Part shown: in pieces, positions 12,301 through 21,237 of the stretch
Position numbering within the stretch: position 1 is the first letter of the stretch
How the letters are laid out: each line of letters begins with the position of its first letter
Assembly (NCBI RefSeq): GCF_902459465.1
Contig: NC_047077.1
Coordinates: 3,224,001-3,288,000 of the forward strand
Direction: 5' to 3'
Length of the DNA stretch: 64,000 nt
Source of the DNA: Asterias rubens
Taxonomy: Eukaryota > Echinodermata > Asteroidea > Forcipulatida > Asteriidae
Position numbers and translations under genes: made by a program
Notes under the pieces: model-generated
The model's database searches: none
Told to the model about the DNA's origin: nothing
The model's input: only the letters and a program-made list of their open reading frames with translations

Positions 12301-12831
12301 ATCTGTTCATGACTGATGAGTGATGAGCATGACATACATCTAATTCTAAACCCTTGCTTGACGGTCAGGTTATGAATATGATTAACACAACTAATGAACT
12401 ACAGCAACCCTTTCTCAATGCAACAATGTGTTTACTAAAAGTTATGACATCTTATTAAGTCTCCGACTTAAACAATAAAAAAAAGGTAATTGTGTTCGGT
12501 CAGTTTTTACAAACATCAATAAAAAATCACTTCTTACCTTGAGCCCTTTGCGATTTCGGCTTCTGCAAATACCCAAGCATATCCATGGAACAAAGAAAAG
12601 GGAGAAAAGGAGAAACACACGTTAGAAATAAGAAGATTTTCGTATCAACACGATGGCGGAAGTGAACAGCATGCACACACACACAAGCGCCATTGGGGTG
12701 ACGAGTGCGCCGTGTGCATGGATGTATGTACGGGCTGTTTTCAAGGTTGACAACGACAAACGCCAATGGATGCGGGAGAATGTCGTTCGATTAAAATTTG
12801 CCACACTGACCTGGTCGACCCCAGCAGACAT
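1597..12831 (-). CDS. YTHDF: YTHDF-family m6A reader, five coding exons (whole gene)
   Basis: Cytoplasmic reader of N6-methyladenosine in mRNA. In this family the YTH domain binds m6A and the low-complexity N-terminus recruits deadenylases and drives condensation. My spliced model joins 12811-12831, 12538-12562, 10450-10532, 2538-4355 and 1597-1635 on the minus strand: 1986 nt, 661 aa. All junctions are GT-AG and in phase. The N-terminus starts MSAGVDQ, then KPKSQRAQ, then [11 protein letters not shown], matching the order of vertebrate YTHDF1/2 N-termini. Residues about 44-480 are rich in Q, G, N, S and P, with a polyQ run. The YTH domain spans about 488-630. Cage tryptophans W510, W564 and W569 keep the human YTHDF2 spacing (54 and 5). 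[11 protein letters not shown] and [20 protein letters not shown] are diagnostic. The single copy fits an invertebrate ancestral to vertebrate YTHDF1-3. Family assignment is near certain; the exact 5' UTR and 3' end are not known. Confidence 0.95.
1704..1765. repeat. Fragment of the GGCACCAAGGCA repeat family
   Basis: Starts caggcctgtatgctttg, then GGGCAAGGGCACCAAGGCA. It matches longer copies near 7077, 30680, 48378, 54935 and 61825. It lies in YTHDF intron 4. Confidence 0.7.
2437..2490. repeat. Fragment of the TCATGGCTCTGCTTAC MITE-like family
   Basis: The sequence taagcgcagaattctgcag and then gagccatgaaattgggccc matches the end of copies at 35610-36228 and 37855-38065. It abuts the 3' end of YTHDF exon 4. 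Confidence 0.65.
2538..4355 (-). CDS. YTHDF: YTHDF coding exon 4 (low-complexity region and YTH domain)
   Basis: This 606-codon exon holds most of the protein. It opens at ctctctcag|GGATACACG (GYTAPN...DYLPSYYP, matching the vertebrate SDSYLPSYY region) and closes at CGTAAG|GTACAG. The open frame continues upstream through the acceptor to a false methionine at 4376 and downstream past the donor into intron to a stop at 2391, so the exon is shorter than its open frame. A CAG/CAA tract encodes an uninterrupted polyQ run (around 3340-3390). The YTH domain occupies the 3' third. Confidence 0.95.
6040..6093. repeat. 27-bp tandem duplication
   Basis: Two adjacent copies of aaaaatgtgacaagcaaagc-acagtat differing at one base. 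No coding role is visible. Confidence 0.8.
7077..7235. repeat. GGCACCAAGGCA-family repeat copy
   Basis: About 160 bp beginning at ggcctgtatcatgctg and ending gaagtatcaggcctg, so the ends are inverted GGCCTG/CAGGCC. It shares GGGCACC and CCAGGGGCATGGAGGCAA blocks with the other copies. Probably a nonautonomous element. Confidence 0.7.
8455..8530 (+). mobile_element. 3' tail of a non-LTR retrotransposon or SINE
   Basis: The sequence ttgagacgtccttcgggtgt, then aaagcgctatataaatattg and a (TTA)n tract, is the typical 3' end of such elements. The preceding 120 bp resemble the degenerate stretch at 37077-37170. Confidence 0.55.
10450..10532 (-). CDS. YTHDF: YTHDF coding exon 3
   Basis: Acceptor ctgttttgcag|TT and donor CCAACCAG|GTTGG. 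It encodes the split V and then [19 protein letters not shown], the counterpart of VQNGSVHQKDGLNDDDFEPY in human YTHDF2. It ends in phase 0, matching exon 4. Confidence 0.92.
10656..11060. mobile_element. Palindromic MITE with internal 44-bp duplication
   Basis: The left part (ttgaataatatattgtac...cttacatttgaat...attcctcagact) is the inverted counterpart of the right part (ggaattgaaatttaagttg...gtaccagacaataa). A 44-bp block is repeated exactly at 10717-10760 and 10761-10804. A related copy lies at 53096-53580, sharing the GGGCAAGC, TGGTACCA and CATACACATCC core. Confidence 0.75.
11155..12185. mobile_element. Foldback element with arms of about 400 bp
   Basis: Left arm about 11155-11634, right arm about 11784-12185, joined by a 150-bp spacer rich in CATGTACATG. 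The arms are near-perfect reverse complements. The left arm carries about 75 extra bases (roughly 11195-11265) not present in the right. Each arm has a smaller hairpin near its outer part: CGTAACCCTCC ... GGAGGGTTACG around a GTCTCCGACC/GGTCGGAGAC-like core. No transposase is visible. The element lies in YTHDF intron 2. Confidence 0.88.
12538..12562 (-). CDS. YTHDF: YTHDF coding exon 2 (25-nt microexon)
   Basis: Acceptor tatttgcag|AAG and donor CAAG|GTAAG. It encodes KPKSQRAQ plus one base of a split valine codon, like RPKGQGNK in human YTHDF2. An ATG 21 nt upstream on the same strand (near 12586-12584) could serve as an alternative start reading MDMLGYLQ, but the exon 1 match makes that unlikely. 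Confidence 0.82.
12811..12831 (-). CDS. YTHDF: YTHDF coding exon 1 (start codon)
   Basis: Seven codons, MSAGVDQ, then the donor CAG|GTCAGT in phase 0. I chose this start because it matches the MSATSVDTQ-type start of vertebrate YTHDF1 and joins in phase to the next exon. It lies beside a CpG-richer stretch that would serve as promoter. Confidence 0.8.
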
Positions 12832-13090
12832 CGCCCGATTTAGTCCCGAATATATCCAAGTCAAACTTTATAAAGGCCAAAAGCTGGCAGTTCAGTTCTC
12901 ACAGCAAGGGATGTCGGTTTTTCTAGCACTGTAAACGCTCTCCAAAGTCAGTAATTTGTCCACAAAATTGGGGAGGCTTCGGTTCGTGAAATACTGATTT
13001 CCTCGCGAAACAATGGCGGAGTTGCACATGCGCTGAAAGGAGCCTCGGTCCCGCTTTTATCTTCACTCACGTGACAGTGCAACGTCAGCA
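12832..13090 (-). promoter_or_regulatory. Presumed YTHDF promoter and 5' UTR
   Basis: The stretch upstream of the inferred start codon is richer in CpG than its surroundings. It contains a TCACGTGA E-box-type palindrome (about 13068-13075), a CRE-like AACGTCA and a CCGCCATTGTTT (YY1-like) motif on the minus strand. The promoter role is inferred from position; no transcription start is directly visible. Confidence 0.5.
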
Positions 13091-16000
13091 AGTTTGGAAT
13101 GTATGATTAACTGGTACCTTGTAAGTGCTGTTATGAAAACGTTGTAGAAATGTTTAGAAACCAGCGAAATATTCCCAAACAATCAATTAGAAAAAAATAA
13201 TAAGGCGTATCGCCACCACATGCTTAATCTAATTATTTTATTCCTCAATGATTTCACAAAAGAAAAAGAAGTTCCTATGAAAGGTATGATGACAGTAACA
13301 AAATAAACGATTTTCCCCAGTTTTTAAGGGGTTACAAGTTTGCATTTGGCTGGCTATAACAATTCTACCTCCATGCTATAACGATAAGCTTTTACGTCTT
13401 GGTTTTCTTTGTTTTTTTTCAAAAAGTGAGGTCGTGATTATTGAGGACTAGTGGGGGTTGGGGTCCGGGGTTGGGTTGGGTGGGGTTGTCTCAAGGGAAG
13501 GTACGAAGTGTCCAAGGTACGAAGTGTCCAAAGACACTTCGTACCTTCAAAAGGTACGAAGTGACCAGGGTACGAAGTGGCAAAGGTACGAAGTGTCCTG
13601 ACACCGTTGGGTTGGGTGGCAACCTCCCTGTCTGTCATTTGTGTTATCTGTCATTTAAACGTAGTATAATACGGCTCGTTAACTGCAGTAATAGTCGCCA
13701 TTAAGTGGGCAATTACAAAAACCCGACCCATGCTCGATCTCGGAACACTGGTGCCACTGGCCCTGTCCTTGAGAAACAATCCCCGGAGATTCTAGAAGCT
13801 AACATGTGCAGAAAGGAGTTGATCCAAAAGAGGGCGCTATCAAAATAAATTAGTACACAGTGTGGGTGCAGCGCAGGTGAGGGGGGGGGGGGGAACTACA
13901 CCGCCACACCCCTAGGCCTAAGTGTTTGAATAGCTGTAAAGCTTGCATGTGTGTTTTATTCGTCTTCACAACAAAGTTATGTTCAACTTTATATTTTATT
14001 TTATATTATTATGCTTATCCAAATTAAATTTGACCCCCTCCAGGCAGGGTGTAATTTGTATGTTTTTTTTTTAAGCGAATATATAGAAGGTAACAGAATT
14101 CTGGCCAGTCGAGAAAAATTACAATCAGATAAAGATTGGTTTGATGAGATTCATGCAACTTTAACCCACAAATTCCACCTGTGCGGCTATAGTACGATGT
14201 ATCGATCTTGTCTTTCCAACGAGGTGCGTGCGAGGGGAGTAAATTCGGGTTAGAGAACGTTGTTTGGGTTCTTCAAAGGCGTATTCAAAGAAATTTTCTA
14301 ATGAGCGAGGAAAAACTCATAATATTATGTCAAATTCCCCAGCAGAAGGACTTTTGTGCAAATTGTAAGGCATTCTATGAGCCCAAAATAATGGGACTCC
14401 TTCATAGACCCACACTCTCCAGAATGTGACCGCCCCACCCCACGCTCCTTGTGGCTCGACGATCGTCTTCACTGAAAGAGGGCGCAATTTCATTGCATCT
14501 GGATGCACCAAACGAAGGCAACCAAACTCTAAAGGAAGGCAATCACAGATGAGCTATCAATCTGAAATAATTTTTTGGAAAATAGATAAAAATGGAAACT
14601 CACAGATTGAGAAAGGGCAAAAACAAAAGGAGATGTTGATGCTAGTGTTACCTGCACCCTCTGAAGGTTAACAAGAATCAAAATGAGGATTTAAAAAAAA
14701 AAAATTACATTCAAAATCAACACAAGATGGCGCCAGATAAGTAAACCCGAGTGCACAGAAGAACATCAAACGCGAAAAAGATTTGTTTTGCCATATAAAA
14801 ACGGGTGAAACTTAGAAAGAGTCTGAGATAGGACATTTACCACACCCATACACGCCTTTGTAATTGAAGAAACGCCCTCAATTTACAGTTGTTAACCCTT
14901 TAGTCCCTGCACCGCCCGAGTTTGCTGAAATCCAATTTCTCAAGATTCTTGCAGTAAATTACTGGAATCGTAGTTCAAATTTTAAAAGATAGCCATGGCT
15001 TAATGTGTATGCACAATTTTTTACCCTTTCGGTAATATTTGTATAAAAGTACAAATTCTCATGGGAACAATAAATGCCTCTCGTTAAACGGCTACGGTAA
15101 TTTTTATGGCGAATATTTTTGTGCATGGATAAATGGACACAATAGCTTTTGTCTGGCTCAATGATCATACTGATTAAATGCGAAGGCGTTAATTTTCGAC
15201 AATATCATCATAAATGATGAACAGTTTCCTGTTTACTAATAAGCGTTTTATTTTTCGTAAGAGCTAAATTATTTCATCATCATTAGCTTCGACAAGTCAA
15301 CTGTGAAGGGAGAATTAATAACGATCTATAACAACTAGATATATTAACAAATGCGTAGACCTACTAATGTCTATCGAGTTTTCTTGTGATGTTACTTTTT
15401 TCTACAAACACAAGCTAGCGAGGTTTCCTCGTACCGCATACAGTGTATCGCTATAGGCGGCTGGGCGGTACAGTGGCTAAATGGTTAAAAAAAAATGGGG
15501 ACGGGGGTTATCGGCGCGGAAGAGCCTGTGTCGGGCTTTCCGCCAGATTATTTGTGCCTTCACCAACTTTAGGGCAAAATAATTGATTAAAAGCAGTCCA
15601 GAAATCTTTTACAAGGCCACCATCATTATTGTGTAAAAACTTCAATCTATTCTTTTTGAAAACCTTAGTTTAGTGTCATGTTTCCTGCTCATCATTATGT
15701 GCTCATTCAATGGTGAGAATCGAAACAAAAGGCATAGAATGCTTCCTTGTGGAGCCATTGTCAATCACGCTATTAAAACTTGAGCTATTCTCAGTCATCA
15801 TTTTAACTTAATTTGTCCATATTCAAAACAAAACTAAGAATTTGAAAGATACACAATTACATCCTGTGTGAGAAAACTAAACTTTCGATGAAATTTTCTG
15901 GCAAGTTGAACTTTCGCTATTAACCTTGAGTTGAACAATCACCCAGAACAACAAGGATACTGTTGCAAGGTGGGCTGTTTTCCAGACACAGCATGCAGTT

Positions 16001-16386
16001 GTCATTATTAGTGAGTAAGAGTTTGCAACTGTATTCTACTTCTCTCGGCCGCCATTTTGCCTCAACAAGCGTGGGTTGCAGGAGGTGTTGATTATTGTTG
16101 GCTCAAAACGTGACTTTCTGCAGAAGTTCTAAAACCCATATTAAATGATCACTTTTGACACACAATCAGTCTACATTTACATTTTCTGGTGCTATGCTTC
16201 CGATTTCAACACTGTACTATAACTCTGATATGGATATAAAGCCATAGCACTGACGTAGGCTTATTCGAAGCATTATTTTCATGCAACATTTGAGGAAATT
16301 AACTGCTACACTTTGACGAAACTACTTTTCAACCCCACTAAAGAAATAAATTCAATTTGGCGTGAATTGAATTGGACTCTATAATT
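13091..16386. other. Spacer between divergent YTHDF and LRR genes
   Basis: No supported coding exon. It contains the GGTACGAAGTGTC repeat cluster (13497-13603), a poly-G tract near 13880, and CTCF-like cores at 13824-13838 and near 14471. The LRR gene promoter or upstream UTR exons could lie here but I see no decisive signal. Confidence 0.6.
13497..13603. repeat. GGTACGAAGTGTCCAA cluster with an inverted copy
   Basis: Five copies of GGTACGAAGTG in one direction and one in reverse (cacttcgtacc) within about 105 bp, allowing a stable hairpin around 13515-13560. No gene-related role is apparent. Confidence 0.8.
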
Positions 16387-19300
16387 ATGTCGTCCGACTC
16401 GAACGAGGAAGCACCGACAATGTTTTTAACACTCAATCTCAACACCTTCAGTCTTGTCTTGGCACTCCTCGCCTTGAATTCCTTACAAGCAACTTCTGGA
16501 TGTGTCGAACAATGTATATCTGATCACCGGGCAATAACTTGTCCCGAACAAAATCTCCAAGAAATTCCCCAATTTGAGAACTGTGATGAGGCGATTTCCC
16601 TCGACTTAACAAACAACCTAATCAAAAACATAAGCAGAACCGATTTTGACCGTTTACCTGGACTAAACGACCAACTCTACCTGGCTGGAAATCATATCCA
16701 AGAGATCGTCAAGACAACTTTTACTTCCCTTACACTCTTGAGATGGAAGCTTGATCTTCAAAGAAACCAGCTGCAAAAACTTGAAAATGGTTCATTCTCT
16801 GGACTTGGTAGGTTAAATGTATTGAATCTAGATCACAACAGACTTACAGTGATCCAACGTGGGGTATTTGGGTCAGATCTCCCCGGCCTTAAGAAGCTGA
16901 GCTTAGCGTACAACACCATACAGGGCATCATCACTGGATCCTTCGAAGGAATGACGACATTGGATGAGATAAACCTCAGAAACAATAACATAACCATACT
17001 GTTGAATAACACCTTCAAGGGTTTAAGGAAAGTACAGACGATAGACCTCAGCCAAAATAAGATTCAAGTTTTGGAGATGTCAGCCTTTCGGGATCTTGCG
17101 AGTCTTACACATTTAAATCTGTCATTTAATGAAATTGTGTCTGTGGCGGCCATTCATGATTTGCGTGCACTAGATGTGTTAGATCTTCATAACAATTTCA
17201 TCACAAAGTTGAACTCGTTTCTGAACCTCCACTTGGTCTCCATTAACTATCAGTTTGATATCAACGTGTCATCCAACCCACTTGACTGCGAGTGCGAGTC
17301 CATTCAGCCACTTCTTAACTGGTACAGTGAGCAGCAGGATGCATCCAACGGCAGGTACAATAATGTAGCCAAGTGCAATACACCAGCTCATCTCAGAGAT
17401 ATAAAGCTCTCTAGTAAATTAGTGATCTGTGATGAGACAGTTACTCTACAACCACTGGCAAATACAACAACTTTGACAAGTGGGTACACAACTTCATCAC
17501 GTAAAGATGCCATGATGAAAACAACAGACAAACCCAAGGCATGGGTCTCTTCAGTTGTGACGGGTGTTACTGTGTGCTTCCTTATTATCTGCTCAGTGGT
17601 TCTCAGCTACAAATCTTACCGAAGATACAAACTATTCACACAATCCCGTCCGATGGTGCCTGCTCAATTGCCAAATCCTACTTCCCTGACCACAAGACGC
17701 CTACCGTCTCTTCCAAGATTGCCTTCCCGTGTAACCACCGGACGCTCCATAGTGCCACAGCGTAGCGTTTCACGGCACAGTATGCTGGCACTGTGGTCAC
17801 AGGGAAGAATATATTTCACGCGAGTTAGGAGCAGTTCACGTCAGTCATTACATCAACCAGACCGTCATGACGTGTCCGTGACAGGTCACCTATCAACAGC
17901 ATCAACACCAACAGGTTTTCATACGACTTCATCTGTATCACCAAGATTATCAAATCACAACCGCCGCCAACGAGAGTCAAACACCCAAGCCATTCCCTCT
18001 CCTTTCTTGGATCGATCCCAGTCGACTACAACAAACTCTCAAAGACGTAGATCGCAGGTAGAGAGTTACATCACCCGGATTTTTACAGGCAATCACCGTA
18101 AACGGTCGCAACTGCAACCAGTGAGTCAAGACAGCTTTGCCCAAATACCAAATGGTGACATGATTCACACACGAAACAGGTGGGATGCCAATACTGAAAT
18201 GGAAGATGATATAAACTTCTCCACTGCACCATACAGTCGAAACCATGATGCTACAACACATTGGGTGAAGCCCTCTAGGGTGCGTCCGACCTCACCAATG
18301 GCAACAAAACATTCATGCAATTCCAGTAGGTCTGTGTCGTCTGCTGCTCATGAAAGAAGAGGTTTGATGCCAAGACCCACCGCGAGGTCAGAGTGTGGGA
18401 ACCATGTCAAAGGATACAGTACGCATGTTAACCAAGAACCACATCACAAACCATGGCCACCATTAGAATCAGATATTATTACCATCCCAGACTACGCACC
18501 ACCGGCACCACCAATCGCTGGTCACTTAATCCTGACAAACAGCTACAACAATGTTTCCAGCAACTGCTCTGGATTGTCGACAACTGTTGGCGAAAGAGAC
18601 TGGCCAATTGTCCCTCAGAGACCCTCCCAGATTAACTCTGTCAAGCAGACGAAAAGGGCATGGCTGCAAGAGAACAATTCTGACCACAGGTCAATAACTA
18701 GCCATAATGCCACCTCAATTGACCAGCCACCGCCACCATCAATGGCTGGTCACTTAGACCCGACAAACAGCTACAGTAATGTTTCCAGTAACTGCTCTGG
18801 ATTGTCGACAACTGTTGGCGAAAGAGACTGGCCAACTGTCCCTCAGAGACCCTCCCAGATTAACTCTGTCAGGCAGACGAAAAGGGCATGGCTGCAAGAG
18901 GACAATTCTGACTTTAGGTCAATAACTTGCCATAATGCCACCTCAACTGACCAGCCACCGCCACCATCAATGGCTGGTCACTTAGACCCGACAAACAGCT
19001 ACAGTAATGTTTCCAGTAACTGCTCTGGATTGTCGACAACTGTTGGCGAAAGAGACTGGCCAACTGTCCCTCAGAGACCCTCCCAGATTAACTCTGTCAA
19101 GCAGACGAAAAGGGCATGGCTGCAAGAGAACAATTCTGACCACAGGTCAATAACTAGCCATAATGCCACCTCAATTGACCAGCCACCGCCACCATCAATG
19201 GCTGGTCACTTAAACCCGACAAACAGCTACAGTAATGTTTCCAGTAACTGCTCTGAATTGTCGACATCTGTTGGCGAAAGAGACTGGCCAACTGTCCCTC

Positions 19301-19872
19301 AGAGACCCTCCCAGATTAACTCTGTCAAGCAGACGAAAAGGGCATGGCTGCAAGAGAACAATTCTGACCACAGGTCAATAACTGGCCATAATGCCACCTC
19401 AATTGACCAGCCACCGCCACCATCAATGGCTGGTCACTTAAACCCGACAAACAGCTACAGTAATGTTTCCAGTAACTGCTCTGAATTGTCGACAACTGTT
19501 GGCAAAAGAGACTGCCCAACTGTCCCTCAGAGACCCTCACAGATTAACTCTGTCAAGCAGACGAAAAGGGCATGGCTGCAAGAGAATAACTCTGACCCTA
19601 GGTCATTAACTTGCCATGGTGCCAGCTCAACTGACCAGCCACTAGTACCATCAATGGCAGGTCATTCATTATTCTCAACTTCTTGCTCTCTGAACTTGTC
19701 TCAGAACCACCTACCCTCGCACCGTGGAAATATCAGTTCTGGGTTCTCCAGGCTTGACGCCACAACAAGTTCAAGTGTTGAACAGTACATGAATACGAAT
19801 GACACTGATGCCCTCTCTCGATCCACAAGTTCAAATCATTGGTCATTAAGAAACACAAAGAGCTGTATGTAA
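16387..19872 (+). CDS. Single-exon LRR type I membrane receptor with tandem-repeat tail
   Basis: Predicted cell-surface receptor of 1161 aa. The first in-frame ATG is 16387; a second ATG at 16420 directly precedes the hydrophobic signal (FSLVLALLALNSLQA) and may be the true start. After cleavage comes an N-terminal cysteine cap (CVEQCISDHRAITC, from C39), about ten leucine-rich repeats (roughly residues 60-295), and a C-terminal cap NPLDCECES from residue 297. A Ser/Thr-rich stalk follows, then one membrane span from about W386 (VVTGVTVCFLIICSVVLSY) with a basic stop-transfer KSYRRYK. The 750-residue tail is Ser/Pro/Arg-rich and includes five 76-aa tandem repeats. I see no Ig, FN3, TIR or kinase domain, so it is neither a Toll-like receptor nor a typical LRR-Ig protein. 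Intronless and divergent from YTHDF. The ligand is unknown. Confidence 0.9.
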   Translation: MSSDSNEEAPTMFLTLNLNTFSLVLALLALNSLQATSGCVEQCISDHRAITCPEQNLQEIPQFENCDEAISLDLTNNLIKNISRTDFDRLPGLNDQLYLAGNHIQEIVKTTFTSLTLLRWKLDLQRNQLQKLENGSFSGLGRLNVLNLDHNRLTVIQRGVFGSDLPGLKKLSLAYNTIQGIITGSFEGMTTLDEINLRNNNITILLNNTFKGLRKVQTIDLSQNKIQVLEMSAFRDLASLTHLNLSFNEIVSVAAIHDLRALDVLDLHNNFITKLNSFLNLHLVSINYQFDINVSSNPLDCECESIQPLLNWYSEQQDASNGRYNNVAKCNTPAHLRDIKLSSKLVICDETVTLQPLANTTTLTSGYTTSSRKDAMMKTTDKPKAWVSSVVTGVTVCFLIICSVVLSYKSYRRYKLFTQSRPMVPAQLPNPTSLTTRRLPSLPRLPSRVTTGRSIVPQRSVSRHSMLALWSQGRIYFTRVRSSSRQSLHQPDRHDVSVTGHLSTASTPTGFHTTSSVSPRLSNHNRRQRESNTQAIPSPFLDRSQSTTTNSQRRRSQVESYITRIFTGNHRKRSQLQPVSQDSFAQIPNGDMIHTRNRWDANTEMEDDINFSTAPYSRNHDATTHWVKPSRVRPTSPMATKHSCNSSRSVSSAAHERRGLMPRPTARSECGNHVKGYSTHVNQEPHHKPWPPLESDIITIPDYAPPAPPIAGHLILTNSYNNVSSNCSGLSTTVGERDWPIVPQRPSQINSVKQTKRAWLQENNSDHRSITSHNATSIDQPPPPSMAGHLDPTNSYSNVSSNCSGLSTTVGERDWPTVPQRPSQINSVRQTKRAWLQEDNSDFRSITCHNATSTDQPPPPSMAGHLDPTNSYSNVSSNCSGLSTTVGERDWPTVPQRPSQINSVKQTKRAWLQENNSDHRSITSHNATSIDQPPPPSMAGHLNPTNSYSNVSSNCSELSTSVGERDWPTVPQRPSQINSVKQTKRAWLQENNSDHRSITGHNATSIDQPPPPSMAGHLNPTNSYSNVSSNCSELSTTVGKRDCPTVPQRPSQINSVKQTKRAWLQENNSDPRSLTCHGASSTDQPLVPSMAGHSLFSTSCSLNLSQNHLPSHRGNISSGFSRLDATTSSSVEQYMNTNDTDALSRSTSSNHWSLRNTKSCM
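18514..19653 (+). repeat. Five 228-bp in-frame tandem repeats (76 aa each) in the LRR gene tail
   Basis: Unit starts fall exactly 228 bp apart at 18514, 18742, 18970, 19198 and 19426 (residues 710-1089). Each unit reads AGHL...TNSYSNVSSNCSxLST, GERDWPTVPQRPSQINSV and TKRAWLQE.NSD, ending in a DQPPPPSM linker. Units 2-5 are almost identical at the DNA level, which implies recent duplication or gene conversion. A degenerate partial unit follows at 19654. Confidence 0.97.
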
Positions 19873-20367
19873 TCATATCACAGCATGGTCAACTTGACCA
19901 TTGATTTGACCTCAATGTAGTTGCAAAATGGCCACTTCGGCAACAGCTATGGCTATATCACGCACTTCTGCCTACTGACTCTTCAACACTGGCAGACGCA
20001 CTGATCTAGCCGCAGCTGTAGCCGAAGAAGCCGCTTTGGACACAGCCTTGGTCTTTGGCAATTACCACAAGTATACCTTGCATTCAAAAAGATGTAATTA
20101 TAAAAAAATGAAGGTGCATCTGTGTATAAAGTAGAGTAGATTAGGTTTGTGTTGTAGTGTTTACCTTTGGTTGTATACCACTGTTTTTCTAAATGTGCTT
20201 AAATGTATGTATAAAATGTATATTGGTTTTTGTATAGTAATTTAGTGGTAATTGAACAAAGTGGGGTGGTCACCGAAATCCTATCAACTTGACTGTAACA
20301 ATATCTAAGATGGATATATATGAGTGTGTTCTTCTCTGGTGGACTGGTTTTGGGATGTATAAATAAT

Positions 20368-20710
20368 GTTGGCTTGTTATATAGTGCTTTTATTATATCC
20401 GTCACGCGGTGACGCTCAAGGCGCTTAAACATACAGTATTTGGGACCAAGTTTGAATTATGCAATCAACTACCTTTACATAGCACCATGCAATGGTTTAC
20501 AAGGTGCTGTGGCACAACATGCCGTCAATCAAACCAGGAACACCGGGGTGAACCCCTTCTCTTTTCATTACACAACACACGGGACCAACGGCTTTACGTC
20601 CCATCCAAAGGACGAAGCTTAAGGACACAAGTGTCAAGACCGAGACTTGAACCAACACTCTGTGATCAGAAACACCCGAGTTTGAATTTGGGGCTCTAAA
20701 CCACCAGGTC
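20368..20710 (-). mobile_element. tRNA-Leu-like SINE copy 1
   Basis: Minus-strand SINE with a degenerate tRNA-like head near 20705-20620 and the shared body (AACACCGGGGTGAACCCCTTC, GGGACCAACGGCTTTACGTCC). The tail runs into the TTATATAGTGCTTTTAT region. Confidence 0.8.
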
Positions 20711-20734
20711 ATTATATTGAAGTCTTACATGTGT

Positions 20735-21106
20735 ATATAGCGCACGTATCTACCAAACAAGATAATATACAAACTTTCAGAAATATAGGTGGAATTCCGA
20801 GACCCAATTATGTAGCACCTTATAACGGTTTACAAGGTACTATGGCGCGTTTAGCAGCCACAGCCAGGTACACCAGGGCAAACCCCTTCTCTTTTCGATA
20901 AGTGCACTGGGTTCTTTTACATGCGTTACACAACACATGGGACCAACGGCTTTACGTCCCATCCGAAGGACGAAGCAATGATTAAGTGTCTTGGCTGGGA
21001 CACAAGGACACAAGTGTCACGGCTGGGGATTCGAACCCACACTCTGCTGATCAGAAACACCAGAGTATGAATTTGGTGCTCTTTTAACCGCTCGGCCACG
21101 ACACTT
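20735..21106 (-). mobile_element. tRNA-Leu-like SINE copy 2 (intact head)
   Basis: On the minus strand the head reads AGTGTCGTGGCCGAGCGGTT (A box), and the B box GGTTCGAATCC is near 21028-21038, resembling tRNA-Leu. The body has GTAAAGCCGTTGGTCCCATG and AAAAGAACCCAGTGCACTTA. The tail is TTGTTTGGTAGATACGTGCG followed by CTATATA. A pol III-transcribed retroposon, not a functional tRNA gene. Confidence 0.88.
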
Positions 21107-21237
21107 CAACATGACACGCCAAGTTAGCATTTGTAGTGGTTTTGTGATGATTATACAGAAATGAATGGTCTCTAAAGAGTTGAACAAACGGAGAAGTTAA
21201 CTTTGTTTCCAAAAAGGAGTGGCACACTCTCATACCT

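Noticed and set aside
12569..12586. ATG near the YTHDF microexon as the start codon (MDMLGYLQ)
   Set aside because: It overlaps a good acceptor (tatttgcag), while the exon at 12811-12831 gives a start matching vertebrate YTHDFs.
21020..21106. tRNA-Leu gene candidate
   Set aside because: It is the head of a dispersed SINE with a shared body and tail at five or more sites, and lacks a proper paired acceptor end.
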